Assembly: GCA_965240325.2 (NCBI GenBank)
Contig: OZ251254.1
Span: 124,001 to 188,000, forward strand
Source: Rebecca billardiae RCC1528
Taxonomy: Eukaryota; Haptophyta
Reading direction: 5' to 3'
DNA: 64,000 bases
The translations under genes were made by a program, and so were the position numbers. This document shows positions 50,810 through 64,000 of the stretch, piece by piece. Position 1 is the stretch's first letter. The number at the start of each line of letters is the position of its first letter. Below the pieces are notes generated by a model, which did no database searches, was not told where the DNA came from, and saw nothing but the letters and a program-made list of their open reading frames with translations.

Positions 50810-51581
50810 CCGCGCCGCCGCCGTCCGCGGCGGCGCCGCCGGTGGCGGCGGCGTCGGCGGCGGCGCCACCGGCGGCGCTGGCGAAGGCGCGCCTCGCCCT
50901 GTCCAGCGCGCGCTCCGCCGCGCTCGCCCTCGCCGCGCCCGCGTCCGCGCCGAACACGATCGAGAAGTGGCTCGCGCTGCCCACCAGCCACAGCGGCGCG
51001 CGCGGACGTTTCAGGAAACTTCCGACCTCGCACAGCCGGAACGCCTCGAGGTGGGTGAGGTAGCCGACGTGCGGGCGGGCGGAGACGCCGCGCAGCTCGA
51101 GGCCCGGCGCGAGCCGCACCGCCCCGTCGAACACGTTCGACGTGCCGCGCCCCGTCAGCGCCAGGTTCACCAGCTCCTGGCTGCAGTGCCCAAACTGCGC
51201 GGCCATGCGCACCTCTGCGCCCGCGTCCACGTCCGCGGCCACGCCGGCGGGCGTGCGCGTGCGGAGGAGGGAGAGGAGGAAGCAGAGCACGCCGGGCCCG
51301 CGGGACCAGTGCGCGAGCAGCGCGCCGCGCAGCGCGCGCCGCGCCGCGCCCAGCCCCGCCGCGTCAGCCGCGCCGTACGCCGCCGCGGCGAAGCCGCACG
51401 AGCCGCCGCCGAGCGCCGCGGGGCGCAGCCGCGCGCCCGCGGGCTCGGGCGCGTGCACGAGGCTGATCGCGGGCGCCGACGGGTCGGCGGCGAGCGCGGC
51501 GCGGCGGAGCACGATGAGCAGCGCCTCGGCCAGCGCGTCGTCGCGCTCCGCCGCCGTGGGCGACGGCAGCGCGCGCGGCGC

Positions 51582-51616
<35 letters not shown>

Positions 51617-52022
51617 CGCCGCCGTCGTCGTCGCCGTCGCCGCCCGAGGGCGGCGGCTCGTCGGCCGACGCGCCGAAGAGGAGGACGCGGAGCAGCTCCG
51701 CGTTCACCACCGCGAGCACGCCGCACGGCCCGCCCGCCGCCTGCCGCAGCCCGAACGGCACCTCGTCGCGGAAGGCGAAGCCCTCCGCGTGCCAGCGCTG
51801 CACGTCCTCCGCCTGCACGCACGCGTCGGCGAAGACGAGCGAGGCGAGCTCGGCGAGCTCGGCGGGGGTGAGCGGCGTGCTCGGCAGCCCGCCGCCCGGC
51901 CCGCCCGCCGGCGCGTCGCCCAGCATCGCGCGCGCGCGCTGATTGGCCGGGGCGATCGCCGAGCCGACGGCGCCGAGCAAGCAGCAGCCCGACCGACGAG
52001 CTGGGCTGGCTCCGCAGCCCAC
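49659..52022 (-). CDS. MINDY3/4-type Lys48 deubiquitinase
   Basis: 787 residues if read through; an in-frame 99-nt intron at 49826-49728 (GTGCGG...GCAG) probably removes 33 residues near the end. The catalytic domain has FAFRDEVPFGLRQAAGGPCGVLAVVNAELL with Cys100 as nucleophile, and SASHFSIVFG with His352. GRGTSNVFDG and GYLTHLEAFRLCEVGSFLKRP match the MINDY (FAM188/FAM63) core. An EF-hand-like segment, IVWDDFWRACAPLL, follows, then a UIM-like EDDEAMARRLQAEWDAE and long Gly runs. The family trims Lys48 polyubiquitin. The start at 52022 gives MGCGAS, a classic N-myristoylation/palmitoylation signal; an internal Met33 (MLGDAP) is the alternative. It lies divergent to the 53626 gene across a 1.5 kb inverted repeat. 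Confidence 0.88.
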
Positions 52023-52031
52023 CGCTTCAAG

Positions 52032-53560
52032 TTCATGCTCGGAAGTCCCACAGCGGGACTTCCCCGAGCTTACAGGATCGCCAGTGAAGACCTCCCGCGC
52101 CCCTCGAGATCATACGGAGTTGGCGGCGAGATCGCGCTCTTGCGGCGGCGGCGGGCGGGAGCGCGCGCCGGCGCTCGCTCGCGCGCTCGCTGCCCGCAGC
52201 GCGCGCGTCAGGTCGTCGCGAGCGCTCGCGCACCGGCGCTAGGGCGCGTGCCACCTGCGCACGCCGCTCGTTCGCGCCTGCGCGCTCCGCTCCGCCGCTG
52301 CGGCCCTTGCGAGCGCTCGCCGTGTCCTGCGCCGGTGCTGGGCCGCGTCGAAAGCCTGGTTGTGCGGCCAGCCAAGTGTGGCGTTTGCGGCTTGGCGCGC
52401 GAGCGCGCGACGCAGCGGATGGCGCGTGTAAGCCGCCCAGCCAGCGTCACTCGCCTCGTGCGCCGCGCGCCGACCGCGTGCCCCAGATTCGACGCCGAGC
52501 GCTGCTCGGTCACAGTGAGACGGGTCGGCGCTCCGCATCGCAGAGCCGCGCGTGGTCGCGCAGAAGAGGCCGCGCGTGGCCGGCGCGGCCGCTGTGTGCC
52601 ATGGTCCAGACTTCAATCGCGTCCGCGGCAGGTGAGAACGCTCGCCTCGCCCAAGCAGTCACAAATCTTTTGCCCGTACACAGACACGTGAGGTGGATTC
52701 AGAACGGGTGTCTCGAGGTCACGCCGTCACCGATCGTAGCCACATAAGCCATTGCATGGAAGAGCTGCGCTCACGGAGATCGCGCGCGTGTCATCAGCGC
52801 ACTACTAGACCATGACCATCGAGTTCTTGAAGCCGTCGACCAATGGAGTAGGATGGATTTGTTCGAGCCCACTGCTGGCGGCATGAGATACGGCCCGGCA
52901 CGCAGGGTCAGGTCAAGTCGCCCACTCGTGAGTGCGGCGTGACCACTTGGGCAAGGCAAGCAACTGAGGACGCGATTGAGGTCTGGGCCACGGCACACAG
53001 CGGCCGCGCCGGCCACGCGCGGCCTCTTCTGCGCGACCACGCGCGGCTCTGCGATGCGGAGCGCCGACCCGTCTCACCGTGACCGAGCAGCGCTCGGCGT
53101 CGAATCTGGGGCGTGCGGTCGGCGCGCGGCGCACGAGGCGAGTGACGCTGGCTGGGCGGCTCACACGCGCCATCCGCTGCGTCGCGCGCTCGCGCGCCAA
53201 GCCGCAAACGCCACACTTGGCTGGCCGCACAACCAGGCTTTCGACGCGGCCCAGCACCGGCGCAGGACACGGCGAGCGCTCGCAAGGGCCGCAGCGGCGG
53301 AGCGGAGCGCGCAGGCGCGAACGAGCGGCGTGCGCAGGTGGCACGCGCCCTAGCGCCGGTGCGCGAGCGCTCGCGACGACCTGACGCGCGCGCTGCGGGC
53401 AGCGAGCGCGCGAGCGAGCGCCGGCGCGCGCTCCCGCCCGCCGCCGCCGCAAGAGCGCGATCTCGCCGCCAACTCCGTATGATCTCGAGGGGCGCGGGAG
53501 GTCTTCACTGGCGATCCTGTAAGCTCGGAGAAGTCCCGCTGTGGGACTTCCGAGCATGAA
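52032..53560. repeat. large inverted repeat, 593-bp arms, between divergent genes
   Basis: The left arm (52032-52624) and right arm (52968-53560) are near-perfect reverse complements with a 343-bp spacer. Each arm ends with a small hairpin (ggaagtccc...gggacttcc). The outer tips lie 10 bp from the MINDY-type ATG and 66 bp from the ATG of the next gene, so each arm is the promoter-proximal sequence of one gene. Confidence 0.92.
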
Positions 53561-53625
53561 AGTTGTGCGCGCAGTCTCGCCGCTCGAGCTCGTCACAAGG
53601 CGGCACGTCCGGGCCGCGATCAGCA

Positions 53626-53941
53626 ATGGCGCCGCCGCGCGGCGCGCTCGGCGCGCGCGCAAGGACAGCCGTGCTCGCGGCGCTCGCGGCGCACGCGGCG
53701 TCGGCCGAGCACGCGCGCGCGCGCTCCCTGCCGTGCGTGTGGCACGCGCCCGGTGGCCGCGTCTACGACCTCACCCCGCTGCGCGACGCCACCGCCGAGC
53801 GCCGCGCGCGCGTCTTCACGTCGGGCGCGGGCGGGCGCGGCCAGTTCGAGTACGAGCTCTCGGTGTGCGCGGAGCACGCGCGCGCGTGCGGCTCGGGCGC
53901 GCCGGCGCTCGCCGTGCGCCGCGGCGCGCGCGCCGCGCCGC

Positions 53942-53980
<39 letters not shown>

Positions 53981-54804
53981 CCGCGGCCAACTCGAGCGCG
54001 CCGGCCGCGCGCGACGGCGCGCCCGCCGCCGAGTGCGTCTCGCTCGGCGCGCTCTCGACGCAGGCGTTCGCGGCGCTGCCGCGCGCGCCCGAGGGCGGCG
54101 GCGTGGTGCTCACGTACTCGGGCGGCGCGCCGTGCGCCGCCAACGCCTCGCGCACCCACGCCCTCCAGCTCCAGCTGCCGTGCGCGCCCAGCGCGGCGGT
54201 GGGCGCGCCGCGCACCATCAACGCGGCCGCGCGCGACGGCTGCGTCGCCGTCGTGTACTGGCCGAGCGCGGCGGGGTGCTGGCGCGCGGCGCCGGTGTGG
54301 GTGGGCCGCGCGCGGCTCGGCGCCGCCCTCGCCGCCGCCCTCGCCGCCGCGTACTGCGCCCTCGGCGCGTGGTGGAAGGCGCGCTTCCTGGGCGTGCGCG
54401 GCCTCGAGGCGATGCCGCACGTGGGCGCGGTGCGCGCGGCGGGCGCGCGCGCGGCCGCCGCGCGCGCGGCGCTCGCGCGGCGGTGCCTGCCGCGCGCGCG
54501 GCGGCGCGCGGGGTACGCGGCGGTGGCGCGCGCGCGCGCGCCGCCAGCCGCGCACGCACAGCCCGCCGACGACGACGCGCCGGCGCGCGGCGCGCGAGCC
54601 GCGCCGGGCGGCGCGCGCCGCGCCGACGGCGCCGCCGACGGCGACGGCGGCGGCGAGTACGACGGGCGCGCGGGCAGCAGCGACGCGGGCGGCTCGGCCG
54701 GCGACGCGAGTGGCGGCGCGCCGACGGCGCGCTTCGACAGCATCGAGCTCGGCATCCTCAACGGCGCGGGCAGGCGCACCGACCACGAGAGTCGCGCGGC
54801 ATAG
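53626..54804 (+). CDS. type I membrane protein with MRH domain, ATG27/CD-mannose-6-phosphate-receptor-like
   Basis: 392 residues, single exon. The start at 53626 gives a signal peptide (RTAVLAALAAHAASA); upstream in-frame codons reach into the inverted repeat. The lumenal domain (about 35-228) has cysteines and motifs of the mannose-6-phosphate receptor homology fold: CVWHAPGGRVYDLTPLR, FEYELSVCAEHARAC, VVLTYSGGAPC and YWPSAAGCW. One transmembrane helix spans about 231-250. The cytosolic tail starts RFLGVRGLEAMPHVGAVR, as in ATG27 and M6PR proteins, and ends acidic. Such proteins cycle between Golgi and endosomes or vacuole and serve lumenal sorting or autophagy membrane supply. I cannot tell which without the sugar-binding residues. 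Confidence 0.8.
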
Positions 54805-56250
54805 CTGAGCCGCTCCCCGGGCGCGGCGAGTCACCGGCCGCGCGACTGCCGGCCGGGATACATCAATTACATGATGATGCATGCTACTACTATGATGATG
54901 GGCTCTGGCTTCGGTTGACCCCTGCCAGCGACGGGCACTGTGAGCTCCTTCATGAAGTCACTCGAGTGAAAACTGCACAGGAGGACCTCAATGGATGCCT
55001 ACTGATATAGATGATGATGACTTCTAAATAATCTATATAATGTCACTGTGTATAAGAGGCGATACGACTCATCATCGCGTCCGTCCGATCATCACTATTA
55101 TATATATAAGTACCACAGCAACGACTTCTTTTTTAAAGCGGCCGTTAGCGTGTCCATCGGCCGGACCATTCAGGCGGGCATTGCCGGGTTGCACCCGGCA
55201 ATGCTGCATTCACCCCGGTCCTACCGGAATGCAGGGCTCGCCCCGCTGGCCTACAGCTCTGTGACCGTCAGCGCCGCGCGCCACATACCAGGCCACCACG
55301 ACTTCATCAATACTGCTGCACGCATGATGGTACCAGTAGTGACAGAGTACTGGCGGTACCGTGCTGCTCGCATGGTATGGTACTGCTGCGCGCATGGTAT
55401 GGTACTGCTGCGTGCATGATGGTATGGTACTGCTGCGCGCATGGTATGGTACTGCTGTGCGCATGGTAGTATGGTACTCTGCTGCACGCATGATCAGGAG
55501 TATGTACTGCTGCTGCGCGCATGGTATGGTACTGCCGCGTGCATGGTATGGTACTGCTGCACGCATGATGGTATGGTACTGGCGGTACTGCTGCGCGCAT
55601 GGTATGGCACTGCTGTGCGCATGGTATGGTACTGCTGCGTGCATGGTATGCCGTACTGCTGCACGCAAGACTACAAGCGCGCAGGTGGTGGGAGCCGCAA
55701 GCAGAAGCAAGCGCGCAGGTGGTGGGAGTGCTCGCAGGTGGTGGGAGAAGCAAGAAGCAGCAGCTCGAAGCAGCAGGCACTCCGATGCGGCACCTCCCGA
55801 AGCTGCTGCATCCTTCTGACCGCCCGCGGTTTGCGGACCGGAAGCGTCCGCGACTGCGAGCCGCACGCGCACGCGGTGCGCGCAGCGGTCATGGCGCTGG
55901 GTCCGGCGAGCAGCCGGGGTGAGGTTCAGGTACGAGGGGCACACACTATTCCGCATGCGCCTTGGCACCGACCACGCGCCGCATCCACTGGGAGATCTGC
56001 GGCCGCAAGAAGCGCGCGCCTTGGCGAGGGCGAAGCATCGTAGACCCGCCTGCGCGCAGTGCTTCCGCACCGCCGGCCGGGGCGGTCCGGCACTGCTTGC
56101 TTGGTGTTTGTCCGGCTTCCTCAGCATCATGACATCATCACAGTCCTCACTCCTTCACCGATCACTGTGCACCGATCTCTTGAAGGGAGCGAGCAACGGC
56201 GGAGGACGAAGCTGAAGCAGTGTGCTCTTGCCGAACCGCGTGGTCGGCAC
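54805..56250. other. intergenic with minisatellites
   Basis: No gene. AT-rich stretch near 55000-55130, then the 22-bp minisatellite and a few gcaggtggtgggag repeats (55680-55750). Confidence 0.6.
55318..55670. repeat. about 22-bp minisatellite (ggtatggtactgctgcgcgc core)
   Basis: About 15 imperfect units with alternating tgcgcgcat, tgcacgcat and tgtgcgcat variants. All shadow ORFs in this stretch come from it. Confidence 0.85.
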
Positions 56251-56251
56251 A

Positions 56252-58573
<2,322 letters not shown>

Positions 58574-61500
58574 CTACCCAGCCCCGCTGCCGTCGCGCGC
58601 GACATCCGCGCCGTCGCTCACCGTCGCCGAGGCCGAGCGCGCCGCCGCCCTCAATTTGCTCTTGAGTGCCGACAAGTCCTCCTCCGGAAGCCCAGCCTCC
58701 TCGCGCACGAGCTTGCGCGCCGCGATGTACTCGTCGACCAGGTCGTGCGCGCCGGCCTTCGCCTTGCGCTGCCATTCGCGCTGCCGCTTGCCCTCCTTCT
58801 TCAGCCAGAGCCGCCGCACCTTGTCGCCGAACTCCTCCTCCGCCCACGTCGCAAGCGACACGCGGCGCAGGAGCTGCGCGGCCGTCGAGATGTGCGGCTG
58901 CACCGTCGACTTCTTCCCCTCGGCATACTCGCGGACGAACGAGTCGAGCGACTTGCGCGCGTTCACGAGCGGCATCGCCCGCTTGGTCACCTGCACGAAG
59001 TGCTCCTGCACCTGCTCGTCCGCGAGCTGCACGAGGTGGCCCCACCGCCTGATCAGCAGAGGCAAGACGAACCGCGCGATCGTCTTGTACTGCGAGGTGA
59101 CCGGCTTGAGGACGAACAGGTCGAGCGCCTCGACCCACGCCGTCGCGGCTGCCTCAACCTCGTCCGCACGCTTCGCGCGGCCATCGTCATCGTCCGTGTA
59201 GCCGCGCGAGGAGACGAGGTCGTGCAGCTGCCACGTGAGCATGAGCAGGCGGCAGAAGAGTGCCATGCGCGGCATGTCCGCGATCTCGGCCTTCAACTGC
59301 GCCTCGTCGTCAAAGCCGATCTCGTCCATCATCTCGCGCTCCTCCTCGTCCTGCATGTCCGAGATGCGCGCGTCCTCGTCGCCGCTGTCCGCCGCGCCCG
59401 CGCTGCTCGCGCCGTCGAGATCCGCGTCGATCTTCCACACGACCTGCACCAACGCCCAGAAGACCGCGTGCGTGCGCAGCAGCGAGATGCCGTCGCCGCG
59501 GAGGTCGGGCACGCCGATCTCGTTGGTGCGCGTGCGCCGCTTGGGCACTCGCACAGGCACGCCCGCGTTCTTGAACAGGACGATCAGGTCGTACTTGGTG
59601 AGCGGCGCGTCGCGGCCGTACAGCTCGTCCACCTCCCTCCACAGCGCCGACAGCACCGGCTTGAAAGTGTCGTGCTTGAAGTGCATGATGCCGGGGAAGT
59701 AGTTGACGTGCTCGAGCTCCAGCTGCGGTAGCAGCCACTGGTTCTCGTGCAGCTTCTGGTCGACGATGCGCTCGGCGTCCTTCGAGTCGTCGGCGAGAAG
59801 GCGGCGGCGCTTGGTCATCTCGGCGTCGCACTCGCCCTGGTCGGCAGGCGTGACCTTGCACGCAGGGCACGTCACGCCCGGGTCCGCGTGGCACAGCGCG
59901 CGCGCGCGCTTGTACGTGCGCAGCCGCCACTGAGGCGAGCCGCCGTCCGCGCCCGCCTCCTTGACCGCCCACACGTTGAAGCGGAGCGGCGAGACGTTGT
60001 GCGAGCCCTGGCCGGCGAGGCTGGCAAGGTTGACATAATCGCCGGTGTACGTGATGATGGCCTTCTGCTCCTCCGCGTAGTCGGCCGCCTCGCCGCCGCC
60101 GCCAAAACCGCCGCCGGCCGCGCCGCCCGCCGCGCCGGCAGCGCCGGCCGCGCCGGCCGCGCCGGCCGCGCCGGCCGCGCCGCCGGCCGCGGCGGCCGCG
60201 GCGGCCGCGGCGGCCGCGCCGCCGGCCGTGCCCGCGCTCGGGTTGCCAGCCGCGCTGCTCGCCGCGCCGCCGGCCGCGCCACCGGCCGCGCGGACGCCAG
60301 CGCCGGCGGTGCCGCCAGCCACGCCGCTGCCGCTGCCGCTGCCGCCCGCGCCGCCCGCGCCGCCCGCGCCGCCGCCAGCGCCCGCGCCCGCGTTACCAGC
60401 CGCGCCGCCGGCCGCGCCGCCGGCCGCGCGGACGCCAGCGCCGGCGGTGCCGCCAGCCACGCCGCTGCCGCTGCCGCCCGCGCCGCCCGCGCCGCCCGTG
60501 CCGCCGGCCGTGCCGCCGGCCGTGCCGCCGGCCGCGCCGCCGGCCGCGCCGCGGGCCTCGCCGCGGCCCGCGCCGCCGGCCGCGCCGGCTGTGACGGCCG
60601 CGGCCGCGCCGCCGGCCGCGCCGGCCACACGTGCGGTGGCGGCAGCAGGCGGCGTCGGTCGCGGCGGAAGCAGGCCGCTCCGGATCACGTCATTGATCGC
60701 GTCGGCGTGCGCACTCCATAACTCGGACATGTCCGAGTCCGGCCGCTCCGAGATGGCGATCGCCTCTGACGACGCGAGCGCGCCGTAGTTGACGCCCCAG
60801 CCGTTGCGCACGATGGCGATCGTGGCCGTGCGCGAGTGAGCCGTGTTGCCCGCGTCCGCCGAGAGGAGGAGGACGTGCGGCTGCCCGCGCGGGCGCGCGG
60901 ACTTGCCGTTGCGCTCCGAGCGATCCAGCACGGCGTGCACGGCCTGCGCCCACGGCCGCGCCGCCGACTCGCTGCCGATCATGAGCACGCCCGCGCCCGC
61001 GTGCTCGCGATCGCGCTGCGCGACCTCTCGAGAGCCAGCCGCCGGCGGCGGGATCGGGTGGCGGATCGGCTCGCGGCCGAAGCCGCCGCGGAAGACGGTG
61101 CGAGCCGAGTGCTCGCCCGTCACCGGGTGGATCTCCTTCCCCACCCACTCGCGCCACGTGTCGAACTGCGCGTCCGTGACGTTCTTCGAGACGAGGTAGC
61201 CGGCGACGTCGTGGTGCGTCTGATGAGATTGAATCTCGCGCACAACGCCCACTGCGCCGCGGCGCTGCTGGAGGTAGGCGTGCCTCGCCCACGGCTTGCG
61301 CGAGCCGTCGTCTGCGCCCTCGAGCATCTCGTGCAGCACGAGGTCCATCACGTCGTCGGGCGTGCCACGCAGGATGTGCTCGATATGGTCCGCCTCCCCC
61401 CGCCTGCGCTTGCGGCACGCGTTGCTCGAGACCGAGAGAGATGGGCGCTGAGCGCGCTGCCGATGAGCGCCGTCCAGCCCGTTCAGCTCGGCGAGGTGCT

Positions 61501-64000
61501 CGAACTTGCCGGCGGCTCGGTCGGCGCGCTTGCGCGCGGCGTCCTTGTCGCGCTTGAGCTCGACAAGCTGCGACTGCTGCTCGTCGCAGAGCGACTGGGC
61601 GTGCGCGCACTGCTGCTCGAGCAGCTGCTGCGCGTGCAGCGCAGCCGCGAGCTCGTGCTCGACGCCGCTCAGCGCGTCAGCGGCGATGTGCTCGGTCGCG
61701 GTGAGGCGGCGCTCCAACTCGAGGGCCCGATCGCGCTGCGCGTCGGCGGCGCGCTGCGCAGCTGCGGCCCGCGCGTTCGCCTCTTCGAGATCGCGCCGAA
61801 GCTTCGCCTGCGCCTGCTCCGCCTCGGCGTCGTGGCGGGTGCGCGCATCCGCGCTGTGCCCGGCGCGGTACCCGGCGAGCACAGCGCGCCTCTCCGCGGC
61901 AGCAGCGGCGGCGCGCGCGGCGGCGATCCGGTCGAGGGCCTCGCGCTCGATGTTCTCGCACTCGAGCTTGACGGCGGCGATCACCACGTCGAGAACCGGC
62001 TCGAGATCGACGGCGGCCGAGTTGACGATGTCCTCGCGCTGCCGCACCGCGTCGTCGCGCTCGCGCTCGAGCTCGCCGTTGAAGTGCTCGAGCTCGGTCA
62101 CACGTGTGCGCAGCGAGGTGAGCTCGAGCTCGGAAGGGACGCTGCGCGTGCTGTGCGAGCGCCGCAACTGCTGCTCGAGCTCGGCCACGTGCTGCAGCTC
62201 GGCCATGCGCCTTCGACCCCGTGCTGTCTGCTCGTCCGCCTCTGCCTCGGGCGTCGGCGCCACGCTGCCAGCCGAGCGCGTGAGAGGCCGCTGGCGGGTG
62301 GGCGCGGCCGAGAGCAGCACGGCAGGCGGCGGCGACATGAAGGCGGGCGAGGCGACGGCAGGTGACCTCGGCGGCAGCAGCTCTTCCGCCGACCCACCGA
62401 CGAACGACTGCGCCGCCGCGCCAGCGAGGAGGAGTGGCGGCGCGGGCTGGCGGGAGGCGCTGCGCGTGACCGCGGGCGACGGCGCAGCGGCAGCAGGAAA
62501 GCTCAAGGCGGAGGAGGCGTTGGTAGTGGCGGGCGAGAAGACGAGGTGGTCGGCGTGAGCGGGAAGAGACGAGAAGCGGGCAGCGACGACGGCGGGAGAC
62601 AAATCGGCGGCGGCGGCGGCGGCTGATGCCGCCGCCTCGCCGCCATCAGCTCGAAGGAGAGCGAGCGCGCGCGCGGTCGGTGGACGGGCGGCATCATGCG
62701 GCGAGGACAGCGGCTGCGGCTGCGGCCGCGGCCGCGGCCGCGGCCGCGGCTGCGGCGGCTGCACGAGCGGCGGAGGCAGGTGCGGAGGCGCCGACGGCAG
62801 CTGCGGCGGTGGCGGAAGCGACGGCAGCGGCGGCGGCCCCAACGGAGGCAGCGGCTGGGTGTCCGCGACCGCGTAGGGCATCACGGCGGCGGACGATGGA
62901 TCGGATGGCGCGTCGGCGCAGAGGCCGGGCGTGAGACCGAGGACTGGAACATGCGAGAGAGGCTGAGAATGAGAATGCAGATGGGCATGCGTGGGATCGA
63001 GGGCAGAGAGATCGAGGGGGGGATGCGGCGCGACCGCGCCGTCACCAGCTGGCGCGCGACGCCATCGGGCGCTGCTCGCTGCTCGGCGAGTGGCGGTCAG
63101 CTGCTCGCGCTGCGCGCGGCGCGCTCTCCAGTCCGCGCGCTTGCGCCGTGAGACGTCGGACTCGGGCGGCGCCGCCGGTGCCGCCGCGGCGGGCGCCGCG
63201 GCAGGCGCTGCCGGCGGCGCGCCCGTGAGCTCCGACGGGCCCTTCGTCACAGACGGCGTGCGCCGCCAGCCCCGCCTCCGCCGCGGCGCATCGAGACGCC
63301 CTGCGCGCACACCTTGAGCAGCTCGCCGCTCACGTCAGCGCGCCCCTTCTCCTTCTTGAAGCGCCATGGCTGCATCAGCGCGTAGCGCTCGGCGTCGACG
63401 CTCACGCCGCCCTGCGCGTCCTGTGGCGCGTGCAGGCCGCCCTGCGCGTTGAGCGAGATCACGCCCACGCGCACGTGCGCGAACTGCTGGTACGCGCCGT
63501 CCGGATCGAGCCGATGCATCTCGGTGTGCTCGATCGAGAGCGAGTGCACCGTGTTGATCGCCGAGAGGTGCCGGTCCGTGCGCGCGCCGCCGAGCGCGTT
63601 CGCCCGCAGCGGCTTCGGGACGCGGCGCATGCCCAGGTTGAGCCACGTCGAGATGCGCTCGGGCTGGTACGAGCTCACGGTGCGCCGCGTGCGGTCCTTC
63701 TCTCGCGTCTCGTGCACGACGCCCTGGTCGTCGAGCGAGGTGAACATCGGCGAGTAGAGGGCGTCACGCGGGAACAGCGCCAGCTTGGCCTTGCGCAGCA
63801 GGTTGCCCTTCTTCCGGCTGCCCTTGATGGCGACGAAGTTGTTGACCTTGCGCTTGACCTCCGCCAGGTAGTTCTCGTTCGGCATGATCGAGTGGTCCAC
63901 CTCGCTCGCCGCCTCGCGCGCGCGCAGCATGAGCGTCTCGTGCTCAGCCGCCTTCTCCGCGGCCGCCGCGGCCATGCGCCGCCGCACAGATGCGGCAGAG
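58574..64000 (-). CDS. large coiled-coil, Ala/Gly-rich protein of unknown function (5' partial)
   Basis: I join an exon running in from the right edge (64000-63313) to a long exon (63241-58574) through a 71-nt GT-AG intron in phase 0; the join is inferred from frame and splice sites only. In order: a basic N-terminal part (VKRKVNNFVAIKGSRKKG), a Pro-rich region, a long coiled coil (about 62200-61500, repeated LERERDD/ELERRL-type heptads), a folded middle part (FDTWREWVGKEIHPVTGEH; VLLLSADAGNTAHSRTATI), a Gly/Ala low-complexity block (about 60640-60080), then a CPAC motif and an alpha-helical domain with NYFPGIMHFKHDTFKPVL. The last segment faintly recalls DUF6589-like transposon-derived proteins, but I do not recognise the family with confidence. 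Confidence 0.65.

Overview
The window is nuclear DNA from a very GC-rich eukaryotic microbe. Genes are split by short GC-rich GT-AG introns whose donors are almost all GTGCG or GTGGG, and there are no bacterial operons or ribosome binding sites. A plant-type [2Fe-2S] ferredoxin with a leader typical of complex plastids, a BBSome subunit (BBS8) and a giant PPSPPP surface protein together point to a flagellated, photosynthetic protist. A haptophyte-like alga is my best guess. That is an inference from gene content and composition, not from a marker gene.

Layout. (1) 1-5821: the 3' part of a huge Pro-rich, Cys-repeat membrane protein with a cytoplasmic IQ motif. (2) 5067-25782: a tandem array in which the 3' end of that gene is repeatedly joined to an intronless gene for a CRESS-DNA-type replication initiator (Rep: HUH endonuclease plus SF3 helicase). 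There are four near-identical Rep copies, two intact at the C-terminus and two truncated and fused to host-gene sequence. (GT)n tracts of different length sit at two of the junctions. The last unit is split by a complete, apparently very young Ty1/copia retrotransposon (18613-25673) with length-matched LTRs, a CAAAA target-site duplication and a -1 frameshift heptamer between gag-pro and pol. (3) 25.8-33.1 kb: repeat-rich intergenic DNA, a secreted PhyH-like dioxygenase and the ferredoxin. (4) 33.6-37.7 kb: a DHYC palmitoyltransferase with a degenerate zinc finger, and BBS8/TTC8 (six exons reconstructed). (5) 38.9-41.4 kb: palindromic, tRNA-like inverted-repeat elements next to a terminal-inverted-repeat element and an (AG)n tract. 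(6) 42.2-54.8 kb: an F-box/RCC1 protein, a homeobox protein with about 135 uninterrupted CAG codons, a MINDY-type deubiquitinase and an ATG27/mannose-6-phosphate-receptor-like membrane protein. The last two are divergent and separated by a 1.5 kb inverted repeat with 593 bp arms. (7) 54.8-58.3 kb: minisatellites and a second large inverted repeat built on a 10 bp minisatellite. (8) 58.6-64.0 kb: a long minus-strand coiled-coil/Ala-Gly-rich protein of unknown function that runs off the window.

The host genes look like single-copy eukaryotic housekeeping, trafficking and ciliary genes with no evident shared pathway. The striking feature is how much of the window is recent structural change: a Rep-carrying segment co-amplified with a host gene tail, a young LTR element inside it, and at least three large palindromes. 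Near-identical tandem copies should be confirmed with long reads before any biological reading is trusted.
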